DNA of 64,000 nucleotides, from positions 1 through 64,000 of the forward strand of contig CACWNW010000019.1 of assembly GCA_902762305.1 (NCBI GenBank). The letters are read 5' to 3'. A program made the translations under genes and the position numbers. The notes below the pieces were generated by a model. That model was given only the letters and a program-made list of their open reading frames with translations, made no database searches and was not told where the DNA came from. Position 1 is the first letter of the stretch. Every line of letters starts with the position of its first letter. Shown here piece after piece: positions 33,669-43,435 of this stretch. The DNA comes from Fibrobacter succinogenes (GTDB lineage: Bacteria; Fibrobacterota; Fibrobacteria; Fibrobacterales; Fibrobacteraceae).

Positions 33669-34926
33669 CCTCCCGCTTGTGGCATTGCTTGCCGCCTGCA
33701 ATGATTTTTTTTCGCCGGTAGAAAGTACACCTGCGCCCGACGAATACGGCTACAACTACTGGCTTTTGCAGAGGACGTACCTGTACGGAGACGAGCTGCC
33801 GAACCTGCCCGAAGAAGGCGATTCCATACAGGACCTCTACAACGCGCTCTCCGACAGGTACACTCGCTATACCGAGCCCTCTAAAAGCGCCGCCGTAATA
33901 GAATCGAGGAACACGAGCGTCATCACCGGCGACATCGGGCTTGAATTCTGGTTCGATTCCAGCAAAGAGTATCCGCTTTCTATTCGCCATGTGTATCCCC
34001 AAAGCCCGGCAGACCGCGCGAAAGTCCCGAAAAACGGAACCTTAATCTCGATAAACGGAACCGCACTCACGGGAGATGACGCATACCAGAAATACAAGGC
34101 GGTGTTCGACAAGAACGAAAAAATCGACCTGGAGATTGCATTCCAGGATACGGTACGCACGTACGAGATGAAACGCGAAACGATCTACGCGCCGACAGTC
34201 TTCGTGGACACCCTCGGGGGGTACGAAGTCATCAACATCCGCGAATTCAAGCCGAACACTCTCGACCGCGAAAACGGTTCCTACGGGGAACTTGCCGCCC
34301 ACCTGGATTCCACCGCGGGTACAAAAGCAGTCCGCATTCTCGACCTCAGGAACAATCCGGGCGGGCATGTGGACCAGTGCATAAAGATGGCCGACCTGTT
34401 CGTGAAAGAGGGAACGCTCTCCTCAAGACACTGGTACGTCTTTTCGGCCGACGGGAAACGCACCAAGTACGAAACCAGCAACAAGGCGAAGCCGGGCGAC
34501 CCAGGAGAAGACGGCAAGTTCGTCTTGCTCGCAAACGCAGGAAGCGCCTCGTGCGCAGAAATATTCACCGCCGCCGTACGCGAACTTACGAACTTCCCGG
34601 TAGCAGGGGCCACCACGTACGGGAAGGGAATCGGGCAGTCGTCATGGAAAACCGTAGACGGGGGACTTGCCACCATCACGACACTCGAATTTATCACCCC
34701 CAAGGGGAATTCTTACCACGGGAAGGGAATCGAACCCGACTACCCTTGCACCAACGGCACTTCCATCCAATGTGCCATCGATGCAGCCCAAAAACATTTC
34801 GGCAAAAGCCTGAAAAAGACCTCTATCACGTCATCCACCACAGAAAAACACCCGATATCGAGGAATTATCCGCAAATTGAAGGTGTTTACGGTGGCGCGT
34901 ACGCAGATATTTTTCTATTTAAGTAA
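33598..34926 (+). CDS. S41-family peptidase, lipoprotein
   Basis: The start is ATG at 33598 (MTNEKSIITRSS); upstream codons have only TTG and repeat sequence. The signal peptide ends in the lipobox LLAAC. A PDZ-like part (about 125-175) is followed by the S41 catalytic region with Ser318 in NAGSASCAEI and Lys343 in TTYGKGIGQS, 25 residues apart as in C-terminal processing proteases. It probably cuts proteins with exposed C-termini at the periplasmic or outer membrane face. It is followed 29 bp on by a homologous S41 gene. Confidence 0.85.
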   Translation: MTNEKSIITRSSLHIPHSTFHIFFLPLVALLAACNDFFSPVESTPAPDEYGYNYWLLQRTYLYGDELPNLPEEGDSIQDLYNALSDRYTRYTEPSKSAAVIESRNTSVITGDIGLEFWFDSSKEYPLSIRHVYPQSPADRAKVPKNGTLISINGTALTGDDAYQKYKAVFDKNEKIDLEIAFQDTVRTYEMKRETIYAPTVFVDTLGGYEVINIREFKPNTLDRENGSYGELAAHLDSTAGTKAVRILDLRNNPGGHVDQCIKMADLFVKEGTLSSRHWYVFSADGKRTKYETSNKAKPGDPGEDGKFVLLANAGSASCAEIFTAAVRELTNFPVAGATTYGKGIGQSSWKTVDGGLATITTLEFITPKGNSYHGKGIEPDYPCTNGTSIQCAIDAAQKHFGKSLKKTSITSSTTEKHPISRNYPQIEGVYGGAYADIFLFK

Positions 34927-34955
34927 GAAAGTAAATAAGAAAGGAGTTTTTGCAC

Positions 34956-36395
34956 ATGAGAATTCTCAGTAAAACCATTCTGGAGCTTTCATGCGCTGCG
35001 CTGCTCTGCATGCAAGGCTGCACGGTAAAATCAAGCGATAAAAATATCAGCAGGCCCGATGACCCAGAAGACGAACTAAATTTCGAAGACCTCTCCGAAG
35101 ATGCGAAGGAACTCGCCTTCACAGGCATACTGCTTTCGGTTTATTACGTGAATGCCGACAAGGAGCTGAGGGATTTCGACTATTACTACCAGCAGGGCGA
35201 ACGCCACGGATTCTCCGCCAAGGAATACGAGTTCCCGGACGTATCGTACATGTACTCGACCCTGACCGACAACTACACAAACTACTTCAGCCCCTACCGC
35301 GCCGAATACATCCTGAGAATGCTCACGTATTCCCCGACTGCCGTAGGAATTGGCGCACAGGTAAAGGAGAGCTCCGTTTCGGCCTGCGAACAGCAGGAAG
35401 AAAGCTGCACGGACTCGACCACGGTACTCGAGTTTTCACAGGTCTATAAAGACGGCCCGGCAGAAGACGCCGGCATCAAGAAAGGCGATATCGTCGTCTC
35501 CGTCAACGGCACAACTCCGAAAAGCGCAGATGCATTCGACAAGCTGACCACCGGCACGGAAGGGGAAACAATCACCCTGGAGCTCGTCCGCAAAGGAGAC
35601 TCCCTCGAAGTCGAAATCGAGCTCGCGCCCTTCATCACGCCTACCGTATTTGTAGACATGCACGATTCCATCCCGGTTATCACCATTACCGAATTTACAG
35701 ATACGACAACGCTCCCCACGGGAACCTACGGTGAATTCATCGAAGCCCTAAAGGAAACGGATGGCGCGAAGTCGACCATCATCGACCTGCGCGGCAACCC
35801 CGGAGGAAGCGTGGACCAGTGCATGAGCATGACTGCGGAATTCCTTTCCAAAAATGACACGCTCGCATTCATGATATCGCACGATCTCGACACCATCATC
35901 GAAGACCGCGTCATCGACACCATCGCATGGATTGCCGAAGAAAACGGCCTCGCCAAAGACCGCTACCTGGTGTTCCTCGCCGACTCGGGAAGCGCAAGTT
36001 GCGCCGAACTCATGCTCGTTGGCACTGTCAGCAACACAAAATCCCCCATAGTGGGCCTCACCACATACGGCAAGGGCATCGGCCAGACATACATCGGAAC
36101 TTACGCTGGCGGCATTACGGGAATCACCAGCATGAGAATGTTCGACAAGAACAGGAAGATCTACCACAGGTACGGGATCGAACCGGACTACAAGGAAGGC
36201 GACCCGGACAAGGCGTTGGAAACCGCAATCAAGCTTGCAAAAGAACGGACCGCGGTACGTACAAAGGAATACGGCAGCAAGGACACAGGCCACTTCACGC
36301 TCGCAAAGACGAACGCGAACAGCAAGAAGGGCGAACGCGGCGGCGCATACAAGATTGTCCGCGACAAGCTGCAGATGCCGATTCCGTTCAAGTAA
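34956..36395 (+). CDS. second S41-family peptidase, lipoprotein
   Basis: Paralogue of the gene before it, 479 residues. The signal peptide ends at a Cys (CMQGC). A PDZ domain (about 150-225: DGPAEDAGIKKGDIVVSVNG) precedes the catalytic Ser348 in DSGSASCAEL and Lys373 in TTYGKGIGQT. A start at TTG 34950 is possible but AAGGAG at 34941 favours ATG 34956. The tail (about 420-479) is charged. Shared motifs with the first copy (GGSVDQCMSM and GGHVDQCIKM) indicate duplication. Confidence 0.87.
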   Translation: MRILSKTILELSCAALLCMQGCTVKSSDKNISRPDDPEDELNFEDLSEDAKELAFTGILLSVYYVNADKELRDFDYYYQQGERHGFSAKEYEFPDVSYMYSTLTDNYTNYFSPYRAEYILRMLTYSPTAVGIGAQVKESSVSACEQQEESCTDSTTVLEFSQVYKDGPAEDAGIKKGDIVVSVNGTTPKSADAFDKLTTGTEGETITLELVRKGDSLEVEIELAPFITPTVFVDMHDSIPVITITEFTDTTTLPTGTYGEFIEALKETDGAKSTIIDLRGNPGGSVDQCMSMTAEFLSKNDTLAFMISHDLDTIIEDRVIDTIAWIAEENGLAKDRYLVFLADSGSASCAELMLVGTVSNTKSPIVGLTTYGKGIGQTYIGTYAGGITGITSMRMFDKNRKIYHRYGIEPDYKEGDPDKALETAIKLAKERTAVRTKEYGSKDTGHFTLAKTNANSKKGERGGAYKIVRDKLQMPIPFK

Positions 36396-36416
36396 GGCGA
36401 CAAATCTGATACAACG

Positions 36417-36447
36417 AAAAATCCCCGCCATGAAGGCGGGGATTTTT
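36417..36447. terminator. bidirectional terminator between the S41 and FKBP genes
   Basis: ATCCCCGCC pairs with GGCGGGGAT around ATGAA, extended by A-T pairs to about 13 bp; T runs follow on both strands. It serves two convergent genes. Confidence 0.9.
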
Positions 36448-36467
36448 GCAATTCGATTTAACCGAAA

Positions 36468-37343
36468 TTAGTTCGCGGCAGCGGGTGCGGCTTCGGCTGC
36501 GGGGGCAGCTTCAGCAGGCTTAGCCTCGGCCTTCGGGGCGGGCTTTGCAGCGGGCTTCACGACCTTGACAGGCTTCTTAGCCGGTTCGGCTTCGGCGGCC
36601 GGAGCTTCCGGAGCATGCGTATCGATGAGTTCCATTTCGAAAATCAGCATGCTGTTGCCCGGAATCTGAGGAGGACGGCCAAACGGACCGTAAGCGAGGT
36701 CGCTCGGGATCCATGCGGTGACCTTCTCGCCCACCTTCATGAGCTTGAGCATTTCGGTCCAGCCCGGAATCACGGCGTTGATCGGGAATTCGAGCGGCTG
36801 GCCACGATCGACAGAGCTATCGAACTTGGTTCCGTCGAGGAGCGTGCCGGTGTAGTGAACCTTCACGATATCGGAATCACTCGGAGTGGCACCGGTACCT
36901 TCGGTAAGCACCTTGTACTGGAGTCCGCTTGCGGTCGTCACGACGCCTTCGGCAGTCTTGTTCTTTTCGAAGAAGGCGGAATTTTCGGCCTTGCGGGTTT
37001 CGTTCGCAATGCTATCCTTCATGCGCATTTCTTCCTGCTTCTTCTGTTGGATGTTCATCAAGGTAGCGAACACCATAGAATCGTTCAAGAGCAGTCTGCT
37101 GGAATCCTGGCTGAAGCGGTCCCTGAAAGCCTGAATGAACACTTCAACATCCAAATCAAGAGAATCGCGGGCGATCAGCTGCTGGTACACCTGGTTTGCA
37201 AAATGGGAACCAAATGCATAGCTGTTCGAGTCCTTCTCAGTGACAAGAGACTTCTTAGCCGGAGCTGCACCGGGGCACAGCTGGTCACAGCCGGTCATCA
37301 GCATAGCGAGCGCACCGGCGGCAACGATCAGTTTTGTTTTCAT
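36468..37343 (-). CDS. FKBP-type peptidyl-prolyl isomerase, lipoprotein
   Basis: The signal ends at lipobox LMTGC. A helical dimerisation region as in FklB/Mip (about 35-135) is followed by the FKBP fold (about 150-250: VKVHYTGTLLDGTKFDSS, INAVIPGWTEML, IPSDLAYGPFG, LIFEMELID). The last 40 residues are an Ala-Pro-Lys-Glu repeat tail. It presumably isomerises prolines of envelope proteins in the periplasm. ATG at 37343 is preferred over the TTG-led extension. 291 residues. Confidence 0.9.
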   Translation of the reverse strand: MKTKLIVAAGALAMLMTGCDQLCPGAAPAKKSLVTEKDSNSYAFGSHFANQVYQQLIARDSLDLDVEVFIQAFRDRFSQDSSRLLLNDSMVFATLMNIQQKKQEEMRMKDSIANETRKAENSAFFEKNKTAEGVVTTASGLQYKVLTEGTGATPSDSDIVKVHYTGTLLDGTKFDSSVDRGQPLEFPINAVIPGWTEMLKLMKVGEKVTAWIPSDLAYGPFGRPPQIPGNSMLIFEMELIDTHAPEAPAAEAEPAKKPVKVVKPAAKPAPKAEAKPAEAAPAAEAAPAAAN

Positions 37344-37522
37344 ATTATCTATCCCTCTTTTTGAGTTTAAAAGACTTCTGTAAAATAGCAAATCAAACGT
37401 GATTTTGCTCACATCCTAAATATTTTTTACGCTTTCTTTTGATATATTATGCAAAAAATAGCGTTTTCCGCAGAATCAGCTGTCGGGAACGTTTTTGGTA
37501 ATTTATCTAAAAGGAAAGCCCT

Positions 37523-39352
37523 ATGTGCGGTATTGTCGGTTACATTGGTCAAAACGAAGCGTTGCCCATCCTGGTCGGGGGCCTCAAGAAACTTGAATAC
37601 AGGGGCTACGACAGTTCGGGAATTGCAGTTATCGACAAAGACAAAATAAGCGTCGTCCGCGCATCCGGGAAAATCAGCGCGCTCGAGGACTGCCTGAAGG
37701 CGCAAACCATCCGCGGAAAAACCGGCATCGCGCATACCCGCTGGGCCACCCACGGCGCACCCACCGTCGAGAACGCGCACCCGCACACCAGCTTCGACGG
37801 CCGCATCTCGATTGTCCACAACGGCATCATCGAGAACTACGCGAACCTGAAGGCGAAACTCGTTTCCGAGGGCATCCAGTTCAAGTCCGAAACCGATACC
37901 GAAGTGGTCGCGCACCTCATCGCCCGCTACTACAAGGGCGACCTGAAGGCCGCGGTGCTGAAGGCCCTCGCCCTCGTCGAGGGCACTTTCGGCCTTGCAG
38001 TCATCTGCAAGGACGAGCCCAATACGCTTATCGGGGCGCGCCGCGGCAGCCCGCTCATCCTCGGCATCGGGAACGGTTCGGAATTCTTCCTCGCAAGCGA
38101 TGTATCGGCCATCATCAACCACACCCAGAAGGTCGTCTACCTGGACGACAACGACGTGGTGCAGATCAAGAACGGCGACTACTCCATCGTGAACATGAAC
38201 AGCCACGAGGTGCAGCGCGAAGTCAAGGACGTGGAATTCGATGCAGACGCCGTCGCGAAGGGCGGTTTCCCGCACTTCATGCTCAAGGAAATATTCGAAC
38301 AGCCCGAAGTGCTCCGCAACACCATGCGCGGCCGCCTGCTGGGCGCCGAAGGCAACGCGAAACTCGCGGGCCTCGACACGAACATCAGGGAACTGAGGAA
38401 CATCAACCGCATCATCATCACGGCATGCGGAACGAGCTACTACGCGGGCATGGTCGGCGAGTACATGATCGAAGACCTCGCCGGTGTCCCGGTGGAAGTC
38501 GAGTACGCCTCGGAATTCCGTTACAGGAACCCCATCATCAAGCCGGGGACGTTGGTCCTCGCCATCAGCCAGTCCGGCGAAACCGCCGACACGCTCGCGG
38601 CCCTCAAGGAAGCACAGCAGAAGGGCGCCACCGCACTCGCCATCTGTAACGGCGTGGGTTCCACCATCGCCCGCACAAGCGACGGCGGCGTGTACCTGCA
38701 CGCGGGACCCGAAATCGGTGTCGCGAGCACCAAGGCGTTCACAAGCCAGGTGACCGTCCTCGCCATGATTGCACTTTTGCTCGGGCGCCAGCGCAGGCTC
38801 AGTTTCGAAAGCGGCGCGGACATCGTGAAGGCGATGCAGGAACTCCCCAAGCTGGTGGAACAGACCCTCAAACTTTCGGACCAGATTGCGGGCATCGCGC
38901 ACCAGTACGTGAAGGCGAACAACTTCCTGTACCTGGGCCGCCACTACAACTACCCCGTGGCCATGGAAGGCGCCCTGAAGCTCAAGGAAATCAGCTACAT
39001 CCATGCCGAAGGCTACCCCGCCGCCGAAATGAAGCACGGGCCGATTGCCCTCATCGACGAGAACATGCCCGTGGTCGTAATCGCCCCGAAGGATGCTCTG
39101 TTCGACAAGGTCATCAGCAACGTCCGCGAAATCAAGGCCCGCGGCGGGCGCGTCATCGCGGTCACCACAGAAGACTGCCAGCCGCTCGACGAATTTGCCG
39201 ACCACCTCATCAAGGTGCCGAAGACCATCCCGATGCTCATGCCTATCGTGACATGCGTGCCGCTGCAGCTGCTCGCCTACCACATCGCCGTACTCCGCGG
39301 CAACGACGTGGACCAGCCGCGCAACCTCGCGAAGAGCGTGACCGTGGAATAG
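37523..39352 (+). CDS. glmS: glutamine-fructose-6-phosphate aminotransferase (isomerising)
   Basis: Makes glucosamine 6-phosphate for peptidoglycan and lipopolysaccharide. MCGIVGYIG exposes the catalytic Cys after Met removal; YRGYDSSGIA and HTRWATHG belong to the glutaminase half, and two SIS domains (about 285-420 and 455-600) end in LAKSVTVE. 609 residues, full length. A -10-like TATATTATG lies about 70 bp upstream; no glmS ribozyme core was recognised. Confidence 0.97.
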   Translation: MCGIVGYIGQNEALPILVGGLKKLEYRGYDSSGIAVIDKDKISVVRASGKISALEDCLKAQTIRGKTGIAHTRWATHGAPTVENAHPHTSFDGRISIVHNGIIENYANLKAKLVSEGIQFKSETDTEVVAHLIARYYKGDLKAAVLKALALVEGTFGLAVICKDEPNTLIGARRGSPLILGIGNGSEFFLASDVSAIINHTQKVVYLDDNDVVQIKNGDYSIVNMNSHEVQREVKDVEFDADAVAKGGFPHFMLKEIFEQPEVLRNTMRGRLLGAEGNAKLAGLDTNIRELRNINRIIITACGTSYYAGMVGEYMIEDLAGVPVEVEYASEFRYRNPIIKPGTLVLAISQSGETADTLAALKEAQQKGATALAICNGVGSTIARTSDGGVYLHAGPEIGVASTKAFTSQVTVLAMIALLLGRQRRLSFESGADIVKAMQELPKLVEQTLKLSDQIAGIAHQYVKANNFLYLGRHYNYPVAMEGALKLKEISYIHAEGYPAAEMKHGPIALIDENMPVVVIAPKDALFDKVISNVREIKARGGRVIAVTTEDCQPLDEFADHLIKVPKTIPMLMPIVTCVPLQLLAYHIAVLRGNDVDQPRNLAKSVTVE

Positions 39353-39405
39353 CCTGCAAGCACACGCCATACCTGCAAAATCGCCCAAAAGTGCAAAATC
39401 CGTCC

Positions 39406-39422
39406 GTTGTCCTATGGACAAC
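39406..39422. promoter_or_regulatory. perfect palindrome GTTGTCC-TAT-GGACAAC
   Basis: A 7-bp perfect inverted repeat with a 3-bp centre between glmS and the pectate lyase gene. It could be an operator for the pectin genes. Confidence 0.35.
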
Positions 39423-39431
39423 ATGTAAATG

Positions 39432-39458
39432 AAAAAAACGCCTTGCGGCGGCTTTTCT
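39432..39458 (+). terminator. weak terminator after glmS
   Basis: AAAAAAACGCC, loop TTGC, GGCGGCTTTTCT: a 4-bp GC stem flanked by A and T runs. Confidence 0.4.
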
Positions 39459-39517
39459 GACATATATTAAGTTAGATTAACGGAGTATGGAATCGTTGTC
39501 TTGACGAAGAGGATGGA

Positions 39518-41272
39518 ATGGGAAATCGTCGGTTTGGAGTATCCGTAACACTAGCCCTGTTTTCTGGGGCATCTATCGCATGGGCGGCAGACTACGTTCC
39601 GCCATCCACCGCCGTATCGAAAATCAACAGCTACCGCGGCTATTCCGAACTCACCGATGCAGCGAAGGGCATGGATATCGACCAGTACACCTACAACATG
39701 ACCACGTGGCAGATTGGCAACGGCGGTTTTTACAAGGCGATGGCCGACAAGTACAAGAGCGCATACTCCAGCGGGCAAAAGTCGGAATGGCGCGCCAAGG
39801 ACGGCGGCGACCTCGGCACCATCGACAACAATGCGACCATCCAGGAAATGCGCCTGCTGGCGGTGCGCTACAAGGAAACGACAAACAGCAATTACAAGAG
39901 CGCGTTCAAATCGAGTTTCAACAAGGCCCTGAACTTTATCCTCACCATGCAGCGTTCCACGGGCGGCCTCCCGCAGGTGTGGCCCAAGCGCGGCAACTAC
40001 AGCGACCACGTGACGCTCAACGACAATGCGATGGTGCGCGCGATGGTCACGATGATGGATATCGCGAATTCCACCTCGCCTTTTGATTCGGACATTATCG
40101 ACGATGCGACCCGCAACAAGATGGGCGGCGCGCTCGACAAGGCAATAGACTTCTTGCTCAAGTCACAAATCGTGAACGACGGCAAGCTTACGGTATGGTG
40201 CGCCCAGCACGACACGAACTCGTATGCTCCCGTAGGGGCTCGCGCCTACGAACTCCCGAGTAAGTCGGGCAGCGAATCGGCGGGTGCGGTATGGTTCCTG
40301 ATGAACTGGCCGGACCAGACTCCGGAAATCCAGAACGCAATCAAGGGTGCCATCGCCTGGTACAAGAAAACCCGCGTGACGGGACTCTACTTCAACAAGA
40401 GGGATGGAAAATTCGAACAGCGCGACGGGAACGTGCTGTGGTACCGTTTCTACGAAGTGGACAGCGACGAATACTTCTTCTGCGACCGCGACGGCGCAAG
40501 CACCAAGACGCAGGACTTCACCAAGATTAGCGAGGAACGCCGCACGGGCTACCAGTGGGCGGGCGACTACGGCACCGCGCTCCTGAACACGGAAGCGGCA
40601 TACCTGACCGCGCTCGAAAAGATGCAGGGTACCTACGTGGAACCTCCCCCGCCGGCAGTGATGTGCGGGAGCGATACCTGCAAAGTGTTTATCGACGGAG
40701 TGGACTTTGTCGACATCAAGGGCGTGAAGGAAGCGACCAACACCGGGTTCGTGGGCGAAGGCTACGCGAACGTGGATAACGAGAAGGGAAGCTACGTGAC
40801 CTACGGCGTGACTGCCGAGAAGGAAGGCAAGTACACGCTCTACATCAGTTTCGCGAACGGCGGCAGTTCTGCACGCGGGTACAGCGTCACGGCAGGCGGC
40901 AAGACGCTCATCGCAGACGGGAGCATGGAATCTACCGCATCATGGACCACCTACAAGACGCAGAAGGTGGAAGTGGAACTGCCAGCGGGCTACAGCGAAC
41001 TCAAGTTCGAAAGCCTTTCGGGCGACGGCATGGCGAACATCGATTACATCGGCTGGATGGATACCGCCCTGCACGCAGGCAAGGTGGACTTGAATTCCAT
41101 CGGCATACACAACCTGCGGCGCGCCCCGGCCAGCGTACCGGCAGACCGCTACTATGTAGATTTCGGAAGCCGCGACAACAGCGCGGGCGTGTACTTGAAT
41201 CGGAACGCCAGGGTGTTCCGCGTAAACGGAACATCCAGAGGTCACTCTGAGCAGAGCGAAGGAGCCAAGTAA
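39518..41272 (+). CDS. pectate lyase (PL10-like) with CBM35-like module
   Basis: A signal peptide (GVSVTLALFSGASIAWA) leads to an alpha-barrel lyase like family PL10 (about residues 25-375: WQIGNGGFYKAMADKY, IDNNATIQEMRLLA, RSTGGLPQVWPKRGNYSDH, NDNAMVRAM), which cleaves polygalacturonate by beta-elimination. A jelly-roll carbohydrate-binding module (about 395-515) follows. The tail ends in RVFRVNGTSRGHSEQSEGAK, whose last 11 residues come from a dispersed repeat. Unlike the next gene there is no type IX sorting domain. The two genes are 4 bp apart. Confidence 0.8.
   Translation: MGNRRFGVSVTLALFSGASIAWAADYVPPSTAVSKINSYRGYSELTDAAKGMDIDQYTYNMTTWQIGNGGFYKAMADKYKSAYSSGQKSEWRAKDGGDLGTIDNNATIQEMRLLAVRYKETTNSNYKSAFKSSFNKALNFILTMQRSTGGLPQVWPKRGNYSDHVTLNDNAMVRAMVTMMDIANSTSPFDSDIIDDATRNKMGGALDKAIDFLLKSQIVNDGKLTVWCAQHDTNSYAPVGARAYELPSKSGSESAGAVWFLMNWPDQTPEIQNAIKGAIAWYKKTRVTGLYFNKRDGKFEQRDGNVLWYRFYEVDSDEYFFCDRDGASTKTQDFTKISEERRTGYQWAGDYGTALLNTEAAYLTALEKMQGTYVEPPPPAVMCGSDTCKVFIDGVDFVDIKGVKEATNTGFVGEGYANVDNEKGSYVTYGVTAEKEGKYTLYISFANGGSSARGYSVTAGGKTLIADGSMESTASWTTYKTQKVEVELPAGYSELKFESLSGDGMANIDYIGWMDTALHAGKVDLNSIGIHNLRRAPASVPADRYYVDFGSRDNSAGVYLNRNARVFRVNGTSRGHSEQSEGAK
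41240..41269. repeat. dispersed repeat inside the pectate lyase 3' end
   Basis: GGTCACTCTGAGCAGAGCGA and the next 10 bases match the TCATCCTGAGC..GCGAAG family; the same family appears in variant form at 18841. It codes for the last residues and is followed at once by TAA. Confidence 0.65.
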
Positions 41273-41276
41273 GATT

Positions 41277-43340
41277 ATGAAACACGTGTCCAAAATATTT
41301 CTCTGCGCGGCTTTGGGATTGGCCGTAAGCGCATCCGCGGTCGACAAGAAGAAAATCGACTTCGTGCTCGGTGTCGACGGCGACTTCAAGGCGGCAGTTT
41401 CGAAGGCCGGCAGTTCGGGCGCATCGGCAAGCAACCGCTTCGTCATCTTCGTGCCCGACGGAGAGTACGAAATAACGAAACTCACTGGCGACGAGCATGG
41501 CAAATCGACTTTTTCCGCGTCGAACACCTCTATCGTCGGGCAATCGGTCAGCAAGACGATTATTTGGAATACAACTGACACCGAGGGCATCGGCACCACG
41601 GCAACGCTTTACTTCCCCAAGAACAACAACATGTATATGCAGGACATCACCCTGCAGAACAGGAGTTCCGTCAGTTCGGGAAATGCGGCACGCCAGGTGG
41701 CCCTGCAACAGAACGAAGGCGATAAGTACATCTACAAGAACGTGAGGCTTTTGAGCGGGCAGGACACCTACTACACCAAGAAGGGCCGCGCCTACTGGGA
41801 AGGCGGCGAAATCGACGGCACGGTGGACTTCATCTGCGGTGGCGGCGACGTGTTCTTCGAGGGTACCAAGATTGTAATGACGCGCAAAGGCGGATACATC
41901 ACAGCCGCCCAGAACAGCCCGGACTGGGGCTACGTTTTCAATAACGCAACCATAGAAGTAAGCGACAACAGCTTCAACGGGACATTCTATCTCGGGCGCT
42001 CCTGGAACAATGCGAAGACAGTCTTCTTGAACACCAAGATGGTGGCCCAACCCGCGCCGGAAGGCTGGTTCCAAAAAAGCATAAATACACCGCCGGTCGT
42101 CTTCGGTGAATACAACAGCAAGGACAAGAACGGGAACGCCGTCGACGTAAGCCGACGCCGCACCAGCTTTGACAACTCGACCACGCTCAAGACGGTATGG
42201 GACGCAAGCGATGCCGCGAAGTACACGCTCGCAAACGTACTCAAGGGCAGCGACAACTGGGACCCGACCAAGTTGACTGCGCAAGTGAGCGCCCCGAAAA
42301 TTGCACAGGAAGGCGCCGAAATCACATGGAACGACGACGAAAGCGCACGCTGCTGGGTGATATTCGTGAACGGCAAGTACAAGGCGAACGTGATTACGCC
42401 GAGCTTCTCGCTCGAAGGTGTCGCGACCGGCTCGAAAATTACGGTCCGTGCCGCGAACAGCATGGGCGGCCTCGGGGCTAGTTCCAACGAGGTGACGACC
42501 CTGGACGCCACAGCCACCTACTACAAGGTGACGATTGGCGAGGCCATCGGCGGCACGGTCACGACAAACCTCAGCGGCGACAAGGTCATGGAAGGCAAGG
42601 ACGCGGTGTTTACCGCGAAGCCGCTCAGCGGCTGGAAGTTCGCAGGCTGGAGCGGAGCAAGTGCCGCGGGCATCAATGCGGACAAATCTCCGGCGACCAT
42701 CAAGGCAACGGGCGACATCGAGCTTGCGGCAAACTTTGTCGGTGACGGCAGCAACAAATTCCAGGCCGAAGAAGGCGTTATCGAAAATGCCATCAACGAG
42801 AGCACCAACGCAGGTTTCGCGGGCACGGGCTATGTGAACTTCGGTACGGGCACGTCGTCCGTGAAGGTGCCGGTGTATGCCGACGCAGAAGGCGAATACA
42901 AGCTCACCCTGACATACGCGAACGGAAGCAACGCGACCCGTAGCCTCTCCATCAAGACGGAACAAGGCGACGCACAGGAAGTCGAATTCGCGACGACCGG
43001 CAACTGGACCACCTACGTGACGAAAGAAGCCGACATCAAGCTACCGCAGGGCGCAAGCACCATCACGTTCGCGACCGTTGGGGGCAACGACGGCCCGAAC
43101 CTCGACCAGGTGAAGCTCACCCTCGTCAAGGCCGACTCGACCATCGGTATCCGCAAGCAGGCAGACCCCCGCCTAGAGATTACACCCATGACACGCATGC
43201 GGCTTTTCAGTTCGACAGGAAAACTGCTGCGCGAAAGCGCCGGAAACGCCGTCAGCATGAAAGGGCTTCCACGCGGCATCTACATCCTGCAAATCAACGA
43301 GGGATCTCGCACCATGCAGAAAGCCATCAGCGTGAAATAA
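41277..43340 (+). CDS. pectinesterase (CE8-like) with CBM and type IX-like sorting tail
   Basis: A signal peptide, then a right-handed beta-helix methylesterase (about 25-340) with the conserved SGQDTYY (Asp163), GTVDFICGGG (Asp184) and FYLGRSW (Arg241), removing methyl groups from pectin. A repeat-like module (about 420-490: YYKVTIGEAIGGTV, GWKFAGWSG), a CBM35-like module (about 495-625) and a 60-residue C-terminal domain (RMRLFSSTGKLLRESAG, GLPRGIYILQINEG) follow. That last pattern matches the type IX secretion A-type sorting domain, fitting the SprA gene in this window. 687 residues. Confidence 0.85.
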   Translation: MKHVSKIFLCAALGLAVSASAVDKKKIDFVLGVDGDFKAAVSKAGSSGASASNRFVIFVPDGEYEITKLTGDEHGKSTFSASNTSIVGQSVSKTIIWNTTDTEGIGTTATLYFPKNNNMYMQDITLQNRSSVSSGNAARQVALQQNEGDKYIYKNVRLLSGQDTYYTKKGRAYWEGGEIDGTVDFICGGGDVFFEGTKIVMTRKGGYITAAQNSPDWGYVFNNATIEVSDNSFNGTFYLGRSWNNAKTVFLNTKMVAQPAPEGWFQKSINTPPVVFGEYNSKDKNGNAVDVSRRRTSFDNSTTLKTVWDASDAAKYTLANVLKGSDNWDPTKLTAQVSAPKIAQEGAEITWNDDESARCWVIFVNGKYKANVITPSFSLEGVATGSKITVRAANSMGGLGASSNEVTTLDATATYYKVTIGEAIGGTVTTNLSGDKVMEGKDAVFTAKPLSGWKFAGWSGASAAGINADKSPATIKATGDIELAANFVGDGSNKFQAEEGVIENAINESTNAGFAGTGYVNFGTGTSSVKVPVYADAEGEYKLTLTYANGSNATRSLSIKTEQGDAQEVEFATTGNWTTYVTKEADIKLPQGASTITFATVGGNDGPNLDQVKLTLVKADSTIGIRKQADPRLEITPMTRMRLFSSTGKLLRESAGNAVSMKGLPRGIYILQINEGSRTMQKAISVK

Positions 43341-43366
43341 GCCCGCACGGCTTGACACATACAATG

Positions 43367-43403
43367 CGCACGTCAAACACAAGTAAGACGTGCGCGTTTT
43401 TTA
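43367..43403 (+). terminator. intrinsic terminator after the pectinesterase gene
   Basis: Perfect 9-bp stem GCGCACGTC / GACGTGCGC with 12-base loop and a following GTTTTTT. Confidence 0.85.
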
Positions 43404-43435
43404 ATATGTGAAAAGTGCGCAGTTTAATGCGCAAA

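Noticed and set aside
37455-37522. glmS ribozyme
   Set aside because: Leader is too short and no matching core was seen.
37449-37649. Small frame starting in the glmS leader
   Set aside because: Mostly overlaps glmS out of frame; considered as a leader peptide but there is no ribosome site or attenuator.
37427-39463. 678-codon open frame opposite glmS
   Set aside because: Antisense shadow of a certain glmS gene.
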